NCBI GenBank assembly: GCA_947168885.1
Contig: CAMVNQ010000006.1
Location: 1 to 64,000 of the forward strand
Direction of reading: 5' to 3'
Origin: an uncultured Clostridia bacterium
Lineage (GTDB): Bacteria > Bacillota > Clostridia > Oscillospirales > Ruminococcaceae
Length of the DNA: 64,000 bases
Part shown: positions 27,510-36,117 of the stretch, in pieces
How positions within the stretch are numbered: position 1 is the stretch's first letter
Layout: each line of letters begins with the position of its first letter
Notes under the pieces: generated by a model
What the model was told of the DNA's origin: nothing
The model's input: only the letters and a program-made list of their open reading frames with translations
The model's database searches: none
Program-made: the position numbers and the translations under genes

Positions 27510-27695
27510 TCAGGCAGGAACAGGCTCGGTAATGCTGTGTTCCGCTTCATACTCCCTGACACGGCGGTAAAATGTGTTTGCCGACAAGCCCATTCTCCGC
27601 ATAAAGTCCCTGCCTGTGATGCTCTTGGACTTCCATTCCCCATAGAGCTGCCCAAACCTCGTCCAGTCGATCTCAATGGGTTTCACTTTATAAGA
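27510..27695 (-). pseudogene. C-terminal helix-turn-helix of a serine resolvase/invertase
   Basis: The reverse frame reads PIEIDWTRFGQLYGEWKS, KSITGRDFMRRMGLSANTFYRRVREYE and a normal stop at 27510. This is the DNA-binding tail of resolvase/invertase proteins (a Hin-like helix-turn-helix with the S-x-x-TFYRRV recognition helix). The catalytic domain is missing upstream, so this is a relic adjoining the permease fragment. Confidence 0.6.
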
Positions 27696-27827
27696 AACAT
27701 GCAGTTAAGATTGTTGCCAAAGGTTTTCCGATATAATAATGTTTCTGCCCCATCCTCGGGAGAAAGCAGAAGCCGTTTGGGTTTTAACTTGCGTAATAAA
27801 TTATGTACTCTTTTCTGATAATAATAA

Positions 27828-27862
27828 AAAAGGCCAGACCGGTAATATCGGGCTGACCTTGT
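27828..27862 (-). terminator. Terminator for the XRE regulator
   Basis: On the reverse strand, arms AAGGTCAGCCCG and CGGTCTGGCCTT (with mismatches) are followed by a T run. Confidence 0.6.
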
Positions 27863-27867
27863 TTGTG

Positions 27868-28140
27868 TTAGTTGTTATTTATAACATTGTCCGGAAACAG
27901 TGAAGCATTTAACAAATCTGCTGGTGAGATCTCCAAAGCGTCAGCTATATCAAAGAAAGCCTCCATCGAAAAGCTGTTTGCTGCATTAGGCGCTTCAATA
28001 ATGCTTAGAAGCGAACGGCTTACTCCAGCCTTTTCCGCAAGCTGTTCCTGTGACATTCCGCGTAGCTTTCTTAACGAAGCTATTGCAATTCCAAGTTGTA
28101 TGAATTTATCGCGATTCTTGAAAGCGACTTCTTTTCTCAT
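27868..28140 (-). CDS. XRE-family HTH regulator
   Basis: The ATG at 28140 follows GGGGGAGC and gives 90 aa. The domain 'LRKLRGMSQEQLAEKAGVSRSLLSIIEAP' is a standard XRE/Cro helix-turn-helix. 'FFDIADALEISPADLL' completes the five-helix fold. Little lies beyond the DNA-binding domain. It is divergent from the SLOG gene that starts 190 bp away, so it may repress that gene and itself. Confidence 0.85.
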   Translation of the reverse strand: MRKEVAFKNRDKFIQLGIAIASLRKLRGMSQEQLAEKAGVSRSLLSIIEAPNAANSFSMEAFFDIADALEISPADLLNASLFPDNVINNN

Positions 28141-28327
28141 AGCGGCTCCCCCTGTCTGAATACTACTCTTATTATACAATTAATAAGAGAAATATTCAGC
28201 ACTGCATGAAAAGCACTTGACTTACAAGTAAATCATAAGTATAATAAAAAGAGATTACGAATTACAAAAAAGCATTTTACCGCTTTTGCAGTACATAATC
28301 TCATATTTTTGCTTATGGAGTGATCGC

Positions 28328-28813
28328 TTGAATACATATACAGTCAGTTTTTTCGGTCACAGACAAATTGAGCGTCCCTTCGAAGTGGAGGGACGGCTTG
28401 AAAAAATCATTCGTGAGCTTATCGGGAGTAAGGAATATGTGGAGTTCATTGTCGGGAGAAACGGCGAGTTCGATCAGATGGTGGCATCGACAGTCCGCAG
28501 GGTAAAGAAAGCTGTTGATGACGCTAACAGTGCGCTGGTGCTCGTCCTGCCGTATATGACAGCCGAGTATTCCAACAATAAGGCGAGCTTTGAAGATTAC
28601 TATGATGAGGTAGAGATATTCGATAGTGGGCATTTCCGCGCGGCATTCGGGCAGCGTAACCGCGCAATGGTTGACAGATCAGACCTTGTTGTATGCTGCA
28701 TTGAGCATGACGAGGGCGGGGCTTACGAAGCCGTGAGGTATGCCCGGAAGCGCGATAAAAAGGTATTGAATGTCGCTTATAGAAAGGAGATGCAGGAAAA
28801 TGCCCGTATTTGA
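28328..28813 (+). CDS. SLOG-family (YpsA/DUF1273-like) protein
   Basis: The frame is open from 28286, but the TTG at 28328 follows ATGGAG and gives a natural start at the first strand (TVSFFGHRQIE), so I use it (161 aa). The FFGHR turn, the 'EFIVGRNGEFDQMVASTVRR' segment and the late 'RNRAMVDRSDLVVCCI' strand are typical of SLOG proteins of the YpsA/DUF1273 group, which bind a nucleotide-like ligand. It overlaps a short gene downstream and is divergent from an XRE regulator. Proteins of this kind often sit in mobile elements, but the exact role is unknown. Confidence 0.75.
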   Translation: MNTYTVSFFGHRQIERPFEVEGRLEKIIRELIGSKEYVEFIVGRNGEFDQMVASTVRRVKKAVDDANSALVLVLPYMTAEYSNNKASFEDYYDEVEIFDSGHFRAAFGQRNRAMVDRSDLVVCCIEHDEGGAYEAVRYARKRDKKVLNVAYRKEMQENARI

Positions 28814-28967
28814 TTTAGCAAAAATATTTGAAGAAATACATTGGGAGAAGTATGCGGAGTTTGACAACCCGCCGCACTATGAACCTTCGCCGGAATTTAA
28901 GCGGAAGATGCAGGGACGGCTTGACAGAGCATTTGTTGATGATAGAAATGATAAAACGCAGAGCTGA
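28800..28967 (+). CDS. Small protein of unknown function overlapping the SLOG gene
   Basis: The ATG at 28800 follows AAGGAG and overlaps the SLOG gene by 14 bp, giving 55 aa. The sequence is charged and helical, with Pro in the middle (HYEPSPEFKRKMQGRL). No family is recognised. Coupling to the SLOG gene suggests shared use. Confidence 0.5.
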   Translation: MPVFDLAKIFEEIHWEKYAEFDNPPHYEPSPEFKRKMQGRLDRAFVDDRNDKTQS

Positions 28968-28973
28968 TATTTG

Positions 28974-30164
28974 TTATTTCTTCATTTCCCGGACATACTC
29001 ATCATACTCGATCTCGCCGTCAAGCGCCTTGTTCCGCAGCACAATAGCATAGTCCGCCCATTTCTGAAACTCCGCCTGTGTCATCTTCTTTTTGAGGTAC
29101 CGGGCGTAGTGTGCCTTGTACGCCTTGTGGTAAACGCTCCAGATAGGGTCAGTCTTTAACTTGTCATTAAACTTTTTCCGGTGTCCGAGGTCTCGGCAAG
29201 TCTTGTCGGGCTGCCCCTTGATCGGGCGCTTGCAGTAGTTGGAGTAAAATCCGCGCTCCAGCACGAAATACCGTCCGCACAGATCACACTTGCGGGGCAG
29301 ATAGCGGTTTTGCAGTCCCTTGAACAATTCAATATACAGGAAGCCTCCGATTGTTGTGAAGTGATAATTCTCGCAAAGCACGGAGGTTTTCTTGCGTTTG
29401 AGGACTTTGTAGGTAAGTGTCATAGTCCCCGACGGGATAAGCTTGTCGTAGTTGTTCAGCTTTTGGGCAGCGGCACTGTTGAACTCGTCAAGCATTTCCG
29501 CGATTTCTTCATTGGTCAGGAATTCCTCACGGCTGTGTATCTTTTCAAGAAACGGCTCATAGACCCGCTTCACGCGCAGCAAGTCCTCGAAAAGTGTGAT
29601 GTAGTGATAAATGAAGTCCTTGAGTTCGGCGTTGAGCTTCAGCACCTCGTCTATCATATCGGGATCATCCATTTCGTCAAGCGGATCGCCCGGGCTGAAC
29701 GAAGTCAGCATGCGGTCATGCTCATACATCGGCTCATGATAGACATTCCCGCGATCATCATCTTCATTGTAATCATCGTAGCTGTCGAATTTATCGTAGT
29801 CGAACCATTCATGCTCGATCTCGTTATCATCTATCTCGAAGAGTACCGAATGTCGGTTGATAATGTCGTAGAGTCCGCTGTCACGGAGCGGGAAACTGTT
29901 GTAAGGGGGCAGGGCATGTATGTATTCCTCAGCTCGGTCGAAGAAGGAGACAGCTTCCGTGAATATATATTCGCAGTCAGACATTTGCGTGCGCGTTTCC
30001 GGGTAGTGGAGCAGTCGGAGATATTCTTTGCAGAAGCCGAGCTTGTCCTTCACGCCTTTGAAGCTTTTTTGCAGATATTTTTCAAGTATCGAACCCAATG
30101 TGTACTCTTTGGTACCGTTGATGTAAAATTTTTCTTCAAAGTAAAATGCGTCAAATTCAGTCAT
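28974..30164 (-). CDS. DUF6076-type protein with a zinc-knuckle
   Basis: This 396-aa protein has an acidic, low-complexity middle (about 115-165, many Asp and Glu). Its C-terminal part carries a cysteine motif 'KCDLCGRYFVLERGFYSNYC', then CRDLGHRKKFN, which looks like a treble-clef zinc site followed by a basic helix. This is the pattern I associate with DUF6076, common in Clostridia mobile elements. The DNA-binding look of the knuckle suggests an element regulator, but no function is established. Two identical 17-bp repeats lie ahead of it at 30212 and 30251. Confidence 0.65.
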   Translation of the reverse strand: MTEFDAFYFEEKFYINGTKEYTLGSILEKYLQKSFKGVKDKLGFCKEYLRLLHYPETRTQMSDCEYIFTEAVSFFDRAEEYIHALPPYNSFPLRDSGLYDIINRHSVLFEIDDNEIEHEWFDYDKFDSYDDYNEDDDRGNVYHEPMYEHDRMLTSFSPGDPLDEMDDPDMIDEVLKLNAELKDFIYHYITLFEDLLRVKRVYEPFLEKIHSREEFLTNEEIAEMLDEFNSAAAQKLNNYDKLIPSGTMTLTYKVLKRKKTSVLCENYHFTTIGGFLYIELFKGLQNRYLPRKCDLCGRYFVLERGFYSNYCKRPIKGQPDKTCRDLGHRKKFNDKLKTDPIWSVYHKAYKAHYARYLKKKMTQAEFQKWADYAIVLRNKALDGEIEYDEYVREMKK

Positions 30165-30211
30165 AGTGCAGTTTTTCCTTACCCCTCAAAAAATATTTTC
30201 AAAAATTTTTG

Positions 30212-30267
30212 AAAAATAGAAGTCAACTTAGAAAAAAGTAGAAAGTATCTAAAAATAGAAGTCAACT
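30212..30267 (-). repeat. Two 17-bp direct repeats in the DUF6076 promoter region
   Basis: AAAAATAGAAGTCAACT occurs at 30212-30228 and 30251-30267, 39 bp apart. On the reverse strand each copy contains a -35-like TTGACT. They are likely regulator sites or duplicated promoter parts. Confidence 0.6.
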
Positions 30268-30379
30268 CATCTTTTTATAGACATATCATACCAAATCCAT
30301 TGACTTTTGTCAAGCCTTATCATATAATGATTTTGAGCTCAGGGATAAGTAGATCTTACCCCAATAAAAACAGTCCGGA

Positions 30380-30571
30380 ATGTGGAAAGGAGAGATCGCC
30401 ATAGCAAACGAAATCGTATTTACGGAACTCAGGTTCAGGAATGTGACACCTGCGAAACTGGCAAAAGCACTCGGCTTGACCGAAAAGGTCTTAATGCAGG
30501 TGTTGCGTTTTGAACTTGACGAGGCCGAACAGCTTCGCATGGTGCAGCTTATAAACAGCATCGCTGCGTAA
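30380..30571 (+). CDS. Small helix-turn-helix-like protein ahead of the mobilization genes
   Basis: The 63-aa frame can start at the ATG at 30380, but the best ribosome site (GGAAAGGAG at 30382-30390) lies inside the gene. It points to the ATA in 'ATAGCAAACGAA' near 30401, where relatives would be expected to have ATG. The protein part 'TPAKLAKALGLTEKVLMQVLRFELDEAEQLRMVQLI' looks like a helix-turn-helix regulator. The gene may be untranslatable or use a weak start. Confidence 0.45.
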   Translation: MWKGEIAIANEIVFTELRFRNVTPAKLAKALGLTEKVLMQVLRFELDEAEQLRMVQLINSIAA

Positions 30572-30651
30572 GAACTGCCGTAGTCCGACCTGACGCCGCG
30601 TGCAGTAGCCCGCGGAAAATCGGTCAATCGAAAAATATGTGTCAAAAAAAG

Positions 30652-30799
30652 TGGTGCATTTTATTAAGATTTCGCTTCATAGCAAGCATAGATAGTGGTG
30701 CATTCTTTTTTGGGGGTCCCCAAAAAATGCACGCACTATCCTTACGCGGCGGCTTCGCCTGCCCCGCGTTTTACGATCAGGGAACCCGTACCCCTGATC
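30652..30799 (+). other. Candidate oriT with long imperfect palindrome
   Basis: A near-perfect inverted repeat spans 30691-30740: left arm GATAGTGGTGCATTC then TTTTTTGGGG, right arm CCCCAAAAAATGCAC then GCACTATC. The sequence GTGGTGCATT also occurs as a direct copy at 30652. Farther on, GATCAGGG (30775-30782) and CCCTGATC (30792-30799) form a second perfect repeat. It lies just ahead of mobC and the relaxase, where origins of transfer are placed in mobilizable elements. The nick site cannot be set from the sequence alone. Confidence 0.6.
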
Positions 30800-30863
30800 G
30801 CCGTGAAGCAGAAATTCATAAAAATGCACCCGAACAATGAAACCCAGAGAGGAGAAAAAAGAA

Positions 30864-31202
30864 ATGAGAAAGTATAAGCAGGTAAAGGAGAAAAAGGTTA
30901 CATACGAGCTTGACGAATGGGAGGAAGTCGAGCGTCGTGCCAGAAAATTGAAGATGAAGACGGGGACGTACATCAAGCGTATCTCCGTTGACGGCAAGGT
31001 CGAGTATTGCGACGTCGGCGAGCTGGCTCCGCTTGTCAAGGAAGTAAATGCGATCGGCGTGAATGTGAACCAGCTTGCCCGCAAGGCTAACGAGCTGAAC
31101 AGCATCTATGCCGGGGATATGGAAAAAATGAAGGAGCTGATCGAGACCTTATGCCGTATGTTAAGTTCATTTGCGTGCACACGACAGTGGAACAGAGTCT
31201 GA
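30864..31202 (+). CDS. mobC: MobC-type relaxosome protein
   Basis: The ATG at 30864 follows GAGAGGAG and gives 112 aa. It begins MRKYKQVKEKKVTYELDEWEEVERRARKLKM and has a ribbon-helix-helix-like opening, followed by 'VGVNVNQLARKANE'-type residues (here IGVNVNQLARKAN) that define MobC/relaxosome accessory proteins. They bind oriT and help the relaxase nick. The 3' end overlaps the relaxase by 52 bp. A decayed second copy of the same family lies at 57180-57346 on the other strand. Confidence 0.8.
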   Translation: MRKYKQVKEKKVTYELDEWEEVERRARKLKMKTGTYIKRISVDGKVEYCDVGELAPLVKEVNAIGVNVNQLARKANELNSIYAGDMEKMKELIETLCRMLSSFACTRQWNRV

Positions 31203-33030
31203 AGTATATCGTAAATCCGGATAAATGCACGATGCATTTCAGCGGTCAGCCCCAAAACGCGCACGATGCGCGTATACAAGGCTGCCGCGAAAAACACGAA
31301 GAAATGCTTTATTCGGATTCTTTGAACTGCTTCACTGATCCGCATTGCGCTTACCTGAACATGAAAACGGTTTTTGAGCAGCACAGCACGCACAAGTTCA
31401 ACGAGCCCTTGCCGAAAAAGGGCAAAGGAACGGTCAAGGCTATCCATATCATACAGTCGTTTTCACCCGATGACGACGTTACACCTGAACAGGTGCAGTC
31501 CATAGCAAAAGAGTTCGTGCTCCGGAACTTCGGCGACAAGGCTCAGGCGGTTATCACGACACACACCGACAAGGTGCATCTGCATGCACACATAGTCCTG
31601 AACACTTACGCCCTCGACGGTCAGAAGTTCAACAGTAACTGGGCTGCAGTCCAGCAAGCGCGGGATTTGTCGGACGCCATCTGCATAGAGCGCGGAATAA
31701 TGCCGATCATGCTGAAATACGATTATGAAAAAGGCGACAACTGCTCTTACGCCGAGTGGGATCACCGCAGGAAAGGTACGTCGTGGAAAGCGCATATCTG
31801 CGAATACATTGACAGCCTTATCCCCCATGCCAAAGATCTGGACGAGCTGTTAAAAATCATGGAGGCTCACGGCTTCACGATCAATCGCAGAAAGTTCATT
31901 TCCGTTAAGGCTCCAGAGCAGCAGCGCGCGGTCAGACTTCAGAATCTCGGGAACGGTTATTCGGAACCGGAACTGATGACCCGCATACAGGATTATCTCG
32001 ACGCTCAGCCGAAGCAGCGATCAATGCATGAGATTTTTGATCTTGTGCGGAGGGATTTTGAACGTGAAACACGAAACATCTGTTTTGCTGCCGGTGTAAA
32101 GGATAAGACCGAACTTCTCGGCAGACAGATCTCGTTCCTTATGTCAAATCATATCCAATGTGTGGGTCAGGTAGAGAGGTATCTCGAAAAAGATCAGGAG
32201 CGGATAACAAAACTCGATACGCAGATCACCAATCTGTCGGCGGAAATACAGCATAAAAAGATCGTGGCTGCCGCCGCGGGACGATTCTTCGGCAAGCACA
32301 AATTAGACGGGTATTCCGCAAAGCAGAAAAATCCGACAGCCTTATACTCACGAACGCGGGTATCACGTCGCTTGATGATGTATCGGGTTATGATGATGAT
32401 GTGGCCGCCGATAACGAGCGGCTCGCGGAAATGCAGAAGGAGCTTGAAGAACTGAGAAATCATGAGGGTCTCCTTCAAAGTATCATCAAGACCTACAGCG
32501 ACCGTGAAACTTATGCACAGAAATTCGATAGATTGGTCCGTGAAAGGCTGTCCGAGCAGGAACAGGAAAAGGTCAAACGATCGCAGTCGCAGAAAATCAC
32601 GATCTATAAGCCTATTCCCACCGTGGCGGTGACGCGCGACAGGGCGAACACCGACGACTACACGTTCAAGGACGAGCTGCGGGTTTATGATCTCAAAGCC
32701 AATCCTGATGACCTGAAGGAGATACTTACGGAGCTGTACCACTCACATTCCCTGAATGACGGGGATGTTGTCCGCATCGGTGATGATGAAACCATTTACT
32801 ACTGCGAAGGCAAAAAATTCTGGCATCTCCCGGATTTCTCAAAGTCCCGCAGGGTAAGCCGTTCACCAAGACATCAGTCTCGGCTATGCTGCAGGTTCGT
32901 AAATATATGGGGGAATACCGGTACCGGGACGTTGTGTTTGAGGACGGAATCCCCGCTATTATCACAAAGGAGATGTTTAAAATGGCACAGCAGAGGCTCG
33001 AAAAGAACAGATATGCCCCCGCGTGCATGA
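31151..33030 (+). pseudogene. MOBP-type relaxase, frameshifted and truncated
   Basis: The N-terminal half is a good relaxase. It has an opening strand VKFICVHTTVEQSLKYI, a Ser/Asp-rich loop 'IIQSFSPDDDVTPEQ', and the histidine metal motif 'THTDKVHLHAHIVLN' near residues 137-151. The frame fails after the run AAAAA at 32327-32331. Adding one A there restores 'KQKKSDSLILTNAGITSLDDV' and joins the gene to a second frame that continues as a coiled coil and a normal relaxase tail. That tail then runs near 32838 into the 3' part of a serine recombinase, in another frame. So the gene has two lesions: a single-base deletion and an end lost to a deletion junction. The catalytic domain itself is intact. 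Confidence 0.75.
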
Positions 33031-33731
33031 AAGCCGATATAACATACCTGCTTACTACAAAGCTGATTTGCGGTCATTGCGGCGCTTTTATGGTAGGGGA
33101 GAGCGGTACGGGCAGGGATAACAAGAAATATCACTATTATAAATGTGTATCCGCGAAGAAGAAAAAGGCCTGCCCGAAGCGGACGATACGCAAGGAATTC
33201 ATTGAAAACCTCGTGGTTGACAGCGTTGTGCGGAATTTGTTTAATCCCGACACTATTGATAGGATTTCCGATGCTGTCATGGCTGAACAGGACAAGGAAA
33301 GTACCGTGATACCGCTTCTGGAGCGGGAACTTGCCGAAACCGAGAAAACTCTCAATAATGTTTTGTCGGCTATCGAGCAGGGTATCATCACGGACACCAC
33401 CAAGCGCCGCATGAAGGAGCTTGAAGCTAAGAAATCCGAGATCGAGACCAAGATAATCCGCGAGGAGATCAGGGAAAGGCGGCTCACAAAGGAGCAGATC
33501 GTGGCGTGGCTGACAAAATTGACCGAGTTCGACCTCGCGGACGAGGGCAACAAGCTCAGGATCATCGAGATCTATGTGAACTCGGTGTACGCCTACGATG
33601 ACAGAATTGTCTTCAATTTCAACTGCAGGGAGGAGCCGGAAACGGTTCCCCTCCCGCTCAAAATAGTGACGGATGTTTCGGATTTGTTGACGGTCGGGGA
33701 GCCGCGAAAGTCCCTTAACCATGCAGGTTGA
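32839..33731 (+). pseudogene. 3' part of a large serine recombinase
   Basis: The frame opens near 32839 with 'VPQGKPFTKTSVSAMLQVRKY', the segment that links the recombinase domain to the zinc ribbon. It continues with MGEYRYRDVVFEDGIPAIIT, the CGHCGAFMVG...YHYYKC zinc ribbon, a long coiled coil and a basic end. The N-terminal catalytic resolvase domain, including the active Ser, is absent. An ATG at 32886 has no ribosome site. In an intact element this enzyme would integrate and excise the DNA. Here it cannot, so the element is immobile by its own means. Confidence 0.78.
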
Positions 33732-33746
33732 GGGACTTTTCGTTTT
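33708..33746 (+). terminator. Terminator at the end of the recombinase
   Basis: Arms AAAGTCCCTTAACC and GGTTGAGGGACTTT (one mismatch) around ATGCA are followed by TTCGTTTTG. The stem overlaps the last codons of the gene. Confidence 0.75.
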
Positions 33747-34119
33747 GTTTGTATAACGATTTTGGGCGTTGCTCTCTTCGTGGACTGTCACAAAAAATGT
33801 CGTCCGGATTTGTGCAGGCTGCACATTCCTGTTTAGTTCGATCGGGTGACTGTTAATCAAGCCGACCATGCTAAAATTGTAATACAAAATTGCTCTTTTC
33901 TGACATAGATCAGACTCGATTTTTAAAAAAATATGCTCCGATTTTTGTTCGTGATAGTCCGACTATCATTTTTCGCCTTTTTTTTGAGATTTTCCTGTAT
34001 AGTTCGGACGCTATAATAAAATGTAATACAACAAAGCGAAAATATTACAATAAGACGACAAATAGCTCTTAATCAGATATTCATAATTAAAAGCCTTTGC
34101 GAAGTGTTTCATTTTTATA
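33747..34119. other. Intergenic stretch, no gene seen
   Basis: About 370 AT-rich bases. A short palindrome GATAGTC-C-GACTATC near 33957-33971 is followed by T-rich DNA and may be a terminator. No supportable gene is seen. Confidence 0.45.
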
Positions 34120-34148
34120 TTGAGTTTTTTGAGAAAATATGATATAAT
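34120..34148 (+). promoter_or_regulatory. Sigma-A type promoter of the restriction-modification genes
   Basis: TTGAGT at 34120-34125 and TATAAT at 34143-34148 are 17 bp apart. Confidence 0.7.
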
Positions 34149-34225
34149 AAAAGTTACATTATTGGGTGACTAATAAATGTTTTTAGATTAAGTAGAATAA
34201 AATATATCAAAAAGGAAATATTCAT

Positions 34226-34998
34226 ATGAATTTAAAAATATTTTCATTCTTTTCTGGCAGCGGATTCCTAGATTTAGGTTTTGAATTAAACGGGTTTTCC
34301 ATTGAACTTGTAAATGAATATTCTTCCGCATTTATTAATGCATATAAATATTCTAGAAATAGAATGAAGCTTTTATTGCCCAAATACGGGTATAGTAATT
34401 GTGATGTCAATGATTATTTAAAGCAAAAATCTGATGTGTTACGACATAATATTATGGAATCAAGAAAGGATAAAAGTCTTGTAGGTTTTATAGGCGGTCC
34501 GCCTTGTCCTGATTTTTCCGTTGCAGGTAAACAAAGAGGTCGTAATGGAGAAAATGGTAAACTATCTTTATCCTACATTAATCTTAATGTCCTAATGATG
34601 TTCCAAAGGAGTTAACAGTACAATACTGGTTTGATAAAAATGATGTCGAGAATCATCCAAATAGCACAGATTGCTTTGTTCCACGGTCTGGATTAAATAA
34701 AATGAAAACGGCTGATGAGGGTGACGATTCAAGAAAATCATATAAACGCCTACATAGGTGGCGTTATTCACCAACAGTTGCATATGGAAATAACGAGGTT
34801 CATCTGCATCCATATAAAGCACGTAGATTAACAGTTGCAGAAGCTCTTTCTTTACAATCGTTACCTAAAGAGTTTTGTTTACCTAGTGAAATGTCATTAA
34901 CAGATAAATTTAAAACAACTGGAAATGGTGTGCCTTTTATGCTGTCAAGCGGCATAGCCAAAACCATACGTGATTATTTGAATGAGGTGATAAAATAA
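34226..34998 (+). pseudogene. DNA cytosine-5 methyltransferase with internal deletion
   Basis: The first frame (34226-34615) has motif I (FSFFSGSGFLDLGFE) and motif IV with the catalytic Cys (GGPPCPDFSVAGKQRG), then stops after 129 codons. A second frame, open from about 34590 to 34998, resumes with part of the target-recognition region (WRYSPTVAYG), motif IX (RRLTVAEALSLQSLP) and motif X (TTGNGVPFMLSSGIAKTI). Motifs V-VIII, including ENV and the QxRxR loop, are missing and the two halves are out of frame. Only about 257 codons remain of an expected 330-430. The product cannot methylate DNA. The stop overlaps the start of the endonuclease gene. Confidence 0.82.
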
Positions 34999-36059
34999 TG
35001 GAAAAATATACAGCTTACAACCTAGTTAGGGCAATAAGCTTATTGCCTCGTAATACGAATTACAATTATGTACACCCGCGAACTCCCGGTCTTATTCATA
35101 TTGAAAATGTGAATTTACCTGCTGGTCCTATTCAAATAAGACGATGGAATCCACGCAAAGGAGAAAGCTTCGGGTCCGCAAATGTAGAGAGTATATCTTC
35201 TGAAATGATATGGAGAGTTGCAAATGCAGTTAATCCTAATGAACCTATAAATCTCGACAGAATTCTTGGCGGTTCATATAATACTCGTTCTGTTCTTGAA
35301 GCTCTTATGGCATTAACGCCCGAATTCTATTATTGTTATCCCGGAAGGATAAAGGACATTGATGGGCATTCATCAATTGAACACGGACATAAACACTTAA
35401 TATGGATTCCAAACGAGCCACACGAACAAGGAGTTTTGACTGAAAAACAAGTCCCTAATATGGCTATTTCTGAAATACCCTTACAGTCTGTAACATATGA
35501 TAATTTGATATTGCCCGATGATATGACACTTGCCGGCAATATGGATATTGAAGTCATACGCCGACATACACAAATTCAAATTGCTTTATATTTAATTGGT
35601 TTACAATTAGGTTATAGAATTTGGATAGCTCAGAATGATAAAGGTATTATTTTCAGAGATAAACCGTTAATAGAGCAACCGGGAATTATTCCAATGCTAA
35701 ACACAGAAAATATTATTTCTGCCTTTCCCGGAGCTGAACCTTCAGCTCGTTTTATTGATTGTATATGGTTTCAAAATCATAAGTATATGCCTGCTGTTAT
35801 GGAAGTAGAGCATACAACTGGAGTGACATCAGGCCTAACAAGAATGAAAGGTTTACAGGATGCAATGCCTTCATTTAAAACGCGGTATGTAATAGTTGCG
35901 CCAGACAACGATAGAGAAAAAGTTGTAGAAGAAGCAAATAGAACTCAATTCTTATCACTTGATGCACGTTATTTTTCATATTCGTCGGTTGAAGAGTTGT
36001 ATTATATTTGTACTCATAGGAATCTTCATGGAGTTACACAAGAATTTCTTGATTGTTAG
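34998..36059 (+). CDS. Type II restriction endonuclease-like protein
   Basis: The 353-aa protein starts at an ATG overlapping the methyltransferase stop, behind GAGGTGAT. The C-terminal half has an Asp and an acidic pair spaced as in PD-(D/E)xK nucleases: D254 in FIDCIW, then E269 and E271 in 'AVMEVEHTTGV', followed by SGLTRMKGL and 'RYVIVAPDND'. The usual Lys is replaced by Glu in this reading, so the catalytic set is tentative. I do not recognise the recognition-site family. The pairing with a cytosine methyltransferase gives the assignment. The frame is complete, which raises the question of how the cell survives if the methyltransferase is dead. Confidence 0.68.
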   Translation: MEKYTAYNLVRAISLLPRNTNYNYVHPRTPGLIHIENVNLPAGPIQIRRWNPRKGESFGSANVESISSEMIWRVANAVNPNEPINLDRILGGSYNTRSVLEALMALTPEFYYCYPGRIKDIDGHSSIEHGHKHLIWIPNEPHEQGVLTEKQVPNMAISEIPLQSVTYDNLILPDDMTLAGNMDIEVIRRHTQIQIALYLIGLQLGYRIWIAQNDKGIIFRDKPLIEQPGIIPMLNTENIISAFPGAEPSARFIDCIWFQNHKYMPAVMEVEHTTGVTSGLTRMKGLQDAMPSFKTRYVIVAPDNDREKVVEEANRTQFLSLDARYFSYSSVEELYYICTHRNLHGVTQEFLDC

Positions 36060-36117
36060 TCGGCCAGCGTGAGGGGATGCAGCCAAACAGAACAATAGAG
36101 GGGGACATCATTCCTGA

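Noticed and set aside
29181-30212. Long + strand frame opposite the DUF6076 gene
   Set aside because: It is antisense to a gene with a zinc-knuckle and a normal start. Its sequence is hydrophobic and repetitive without motifs.
32874-33887. 337-codon reverse frame opposite the recombinase
   Set aside because: It mirrors the recombinase zinc-ribbon frame and has no motif of its own.
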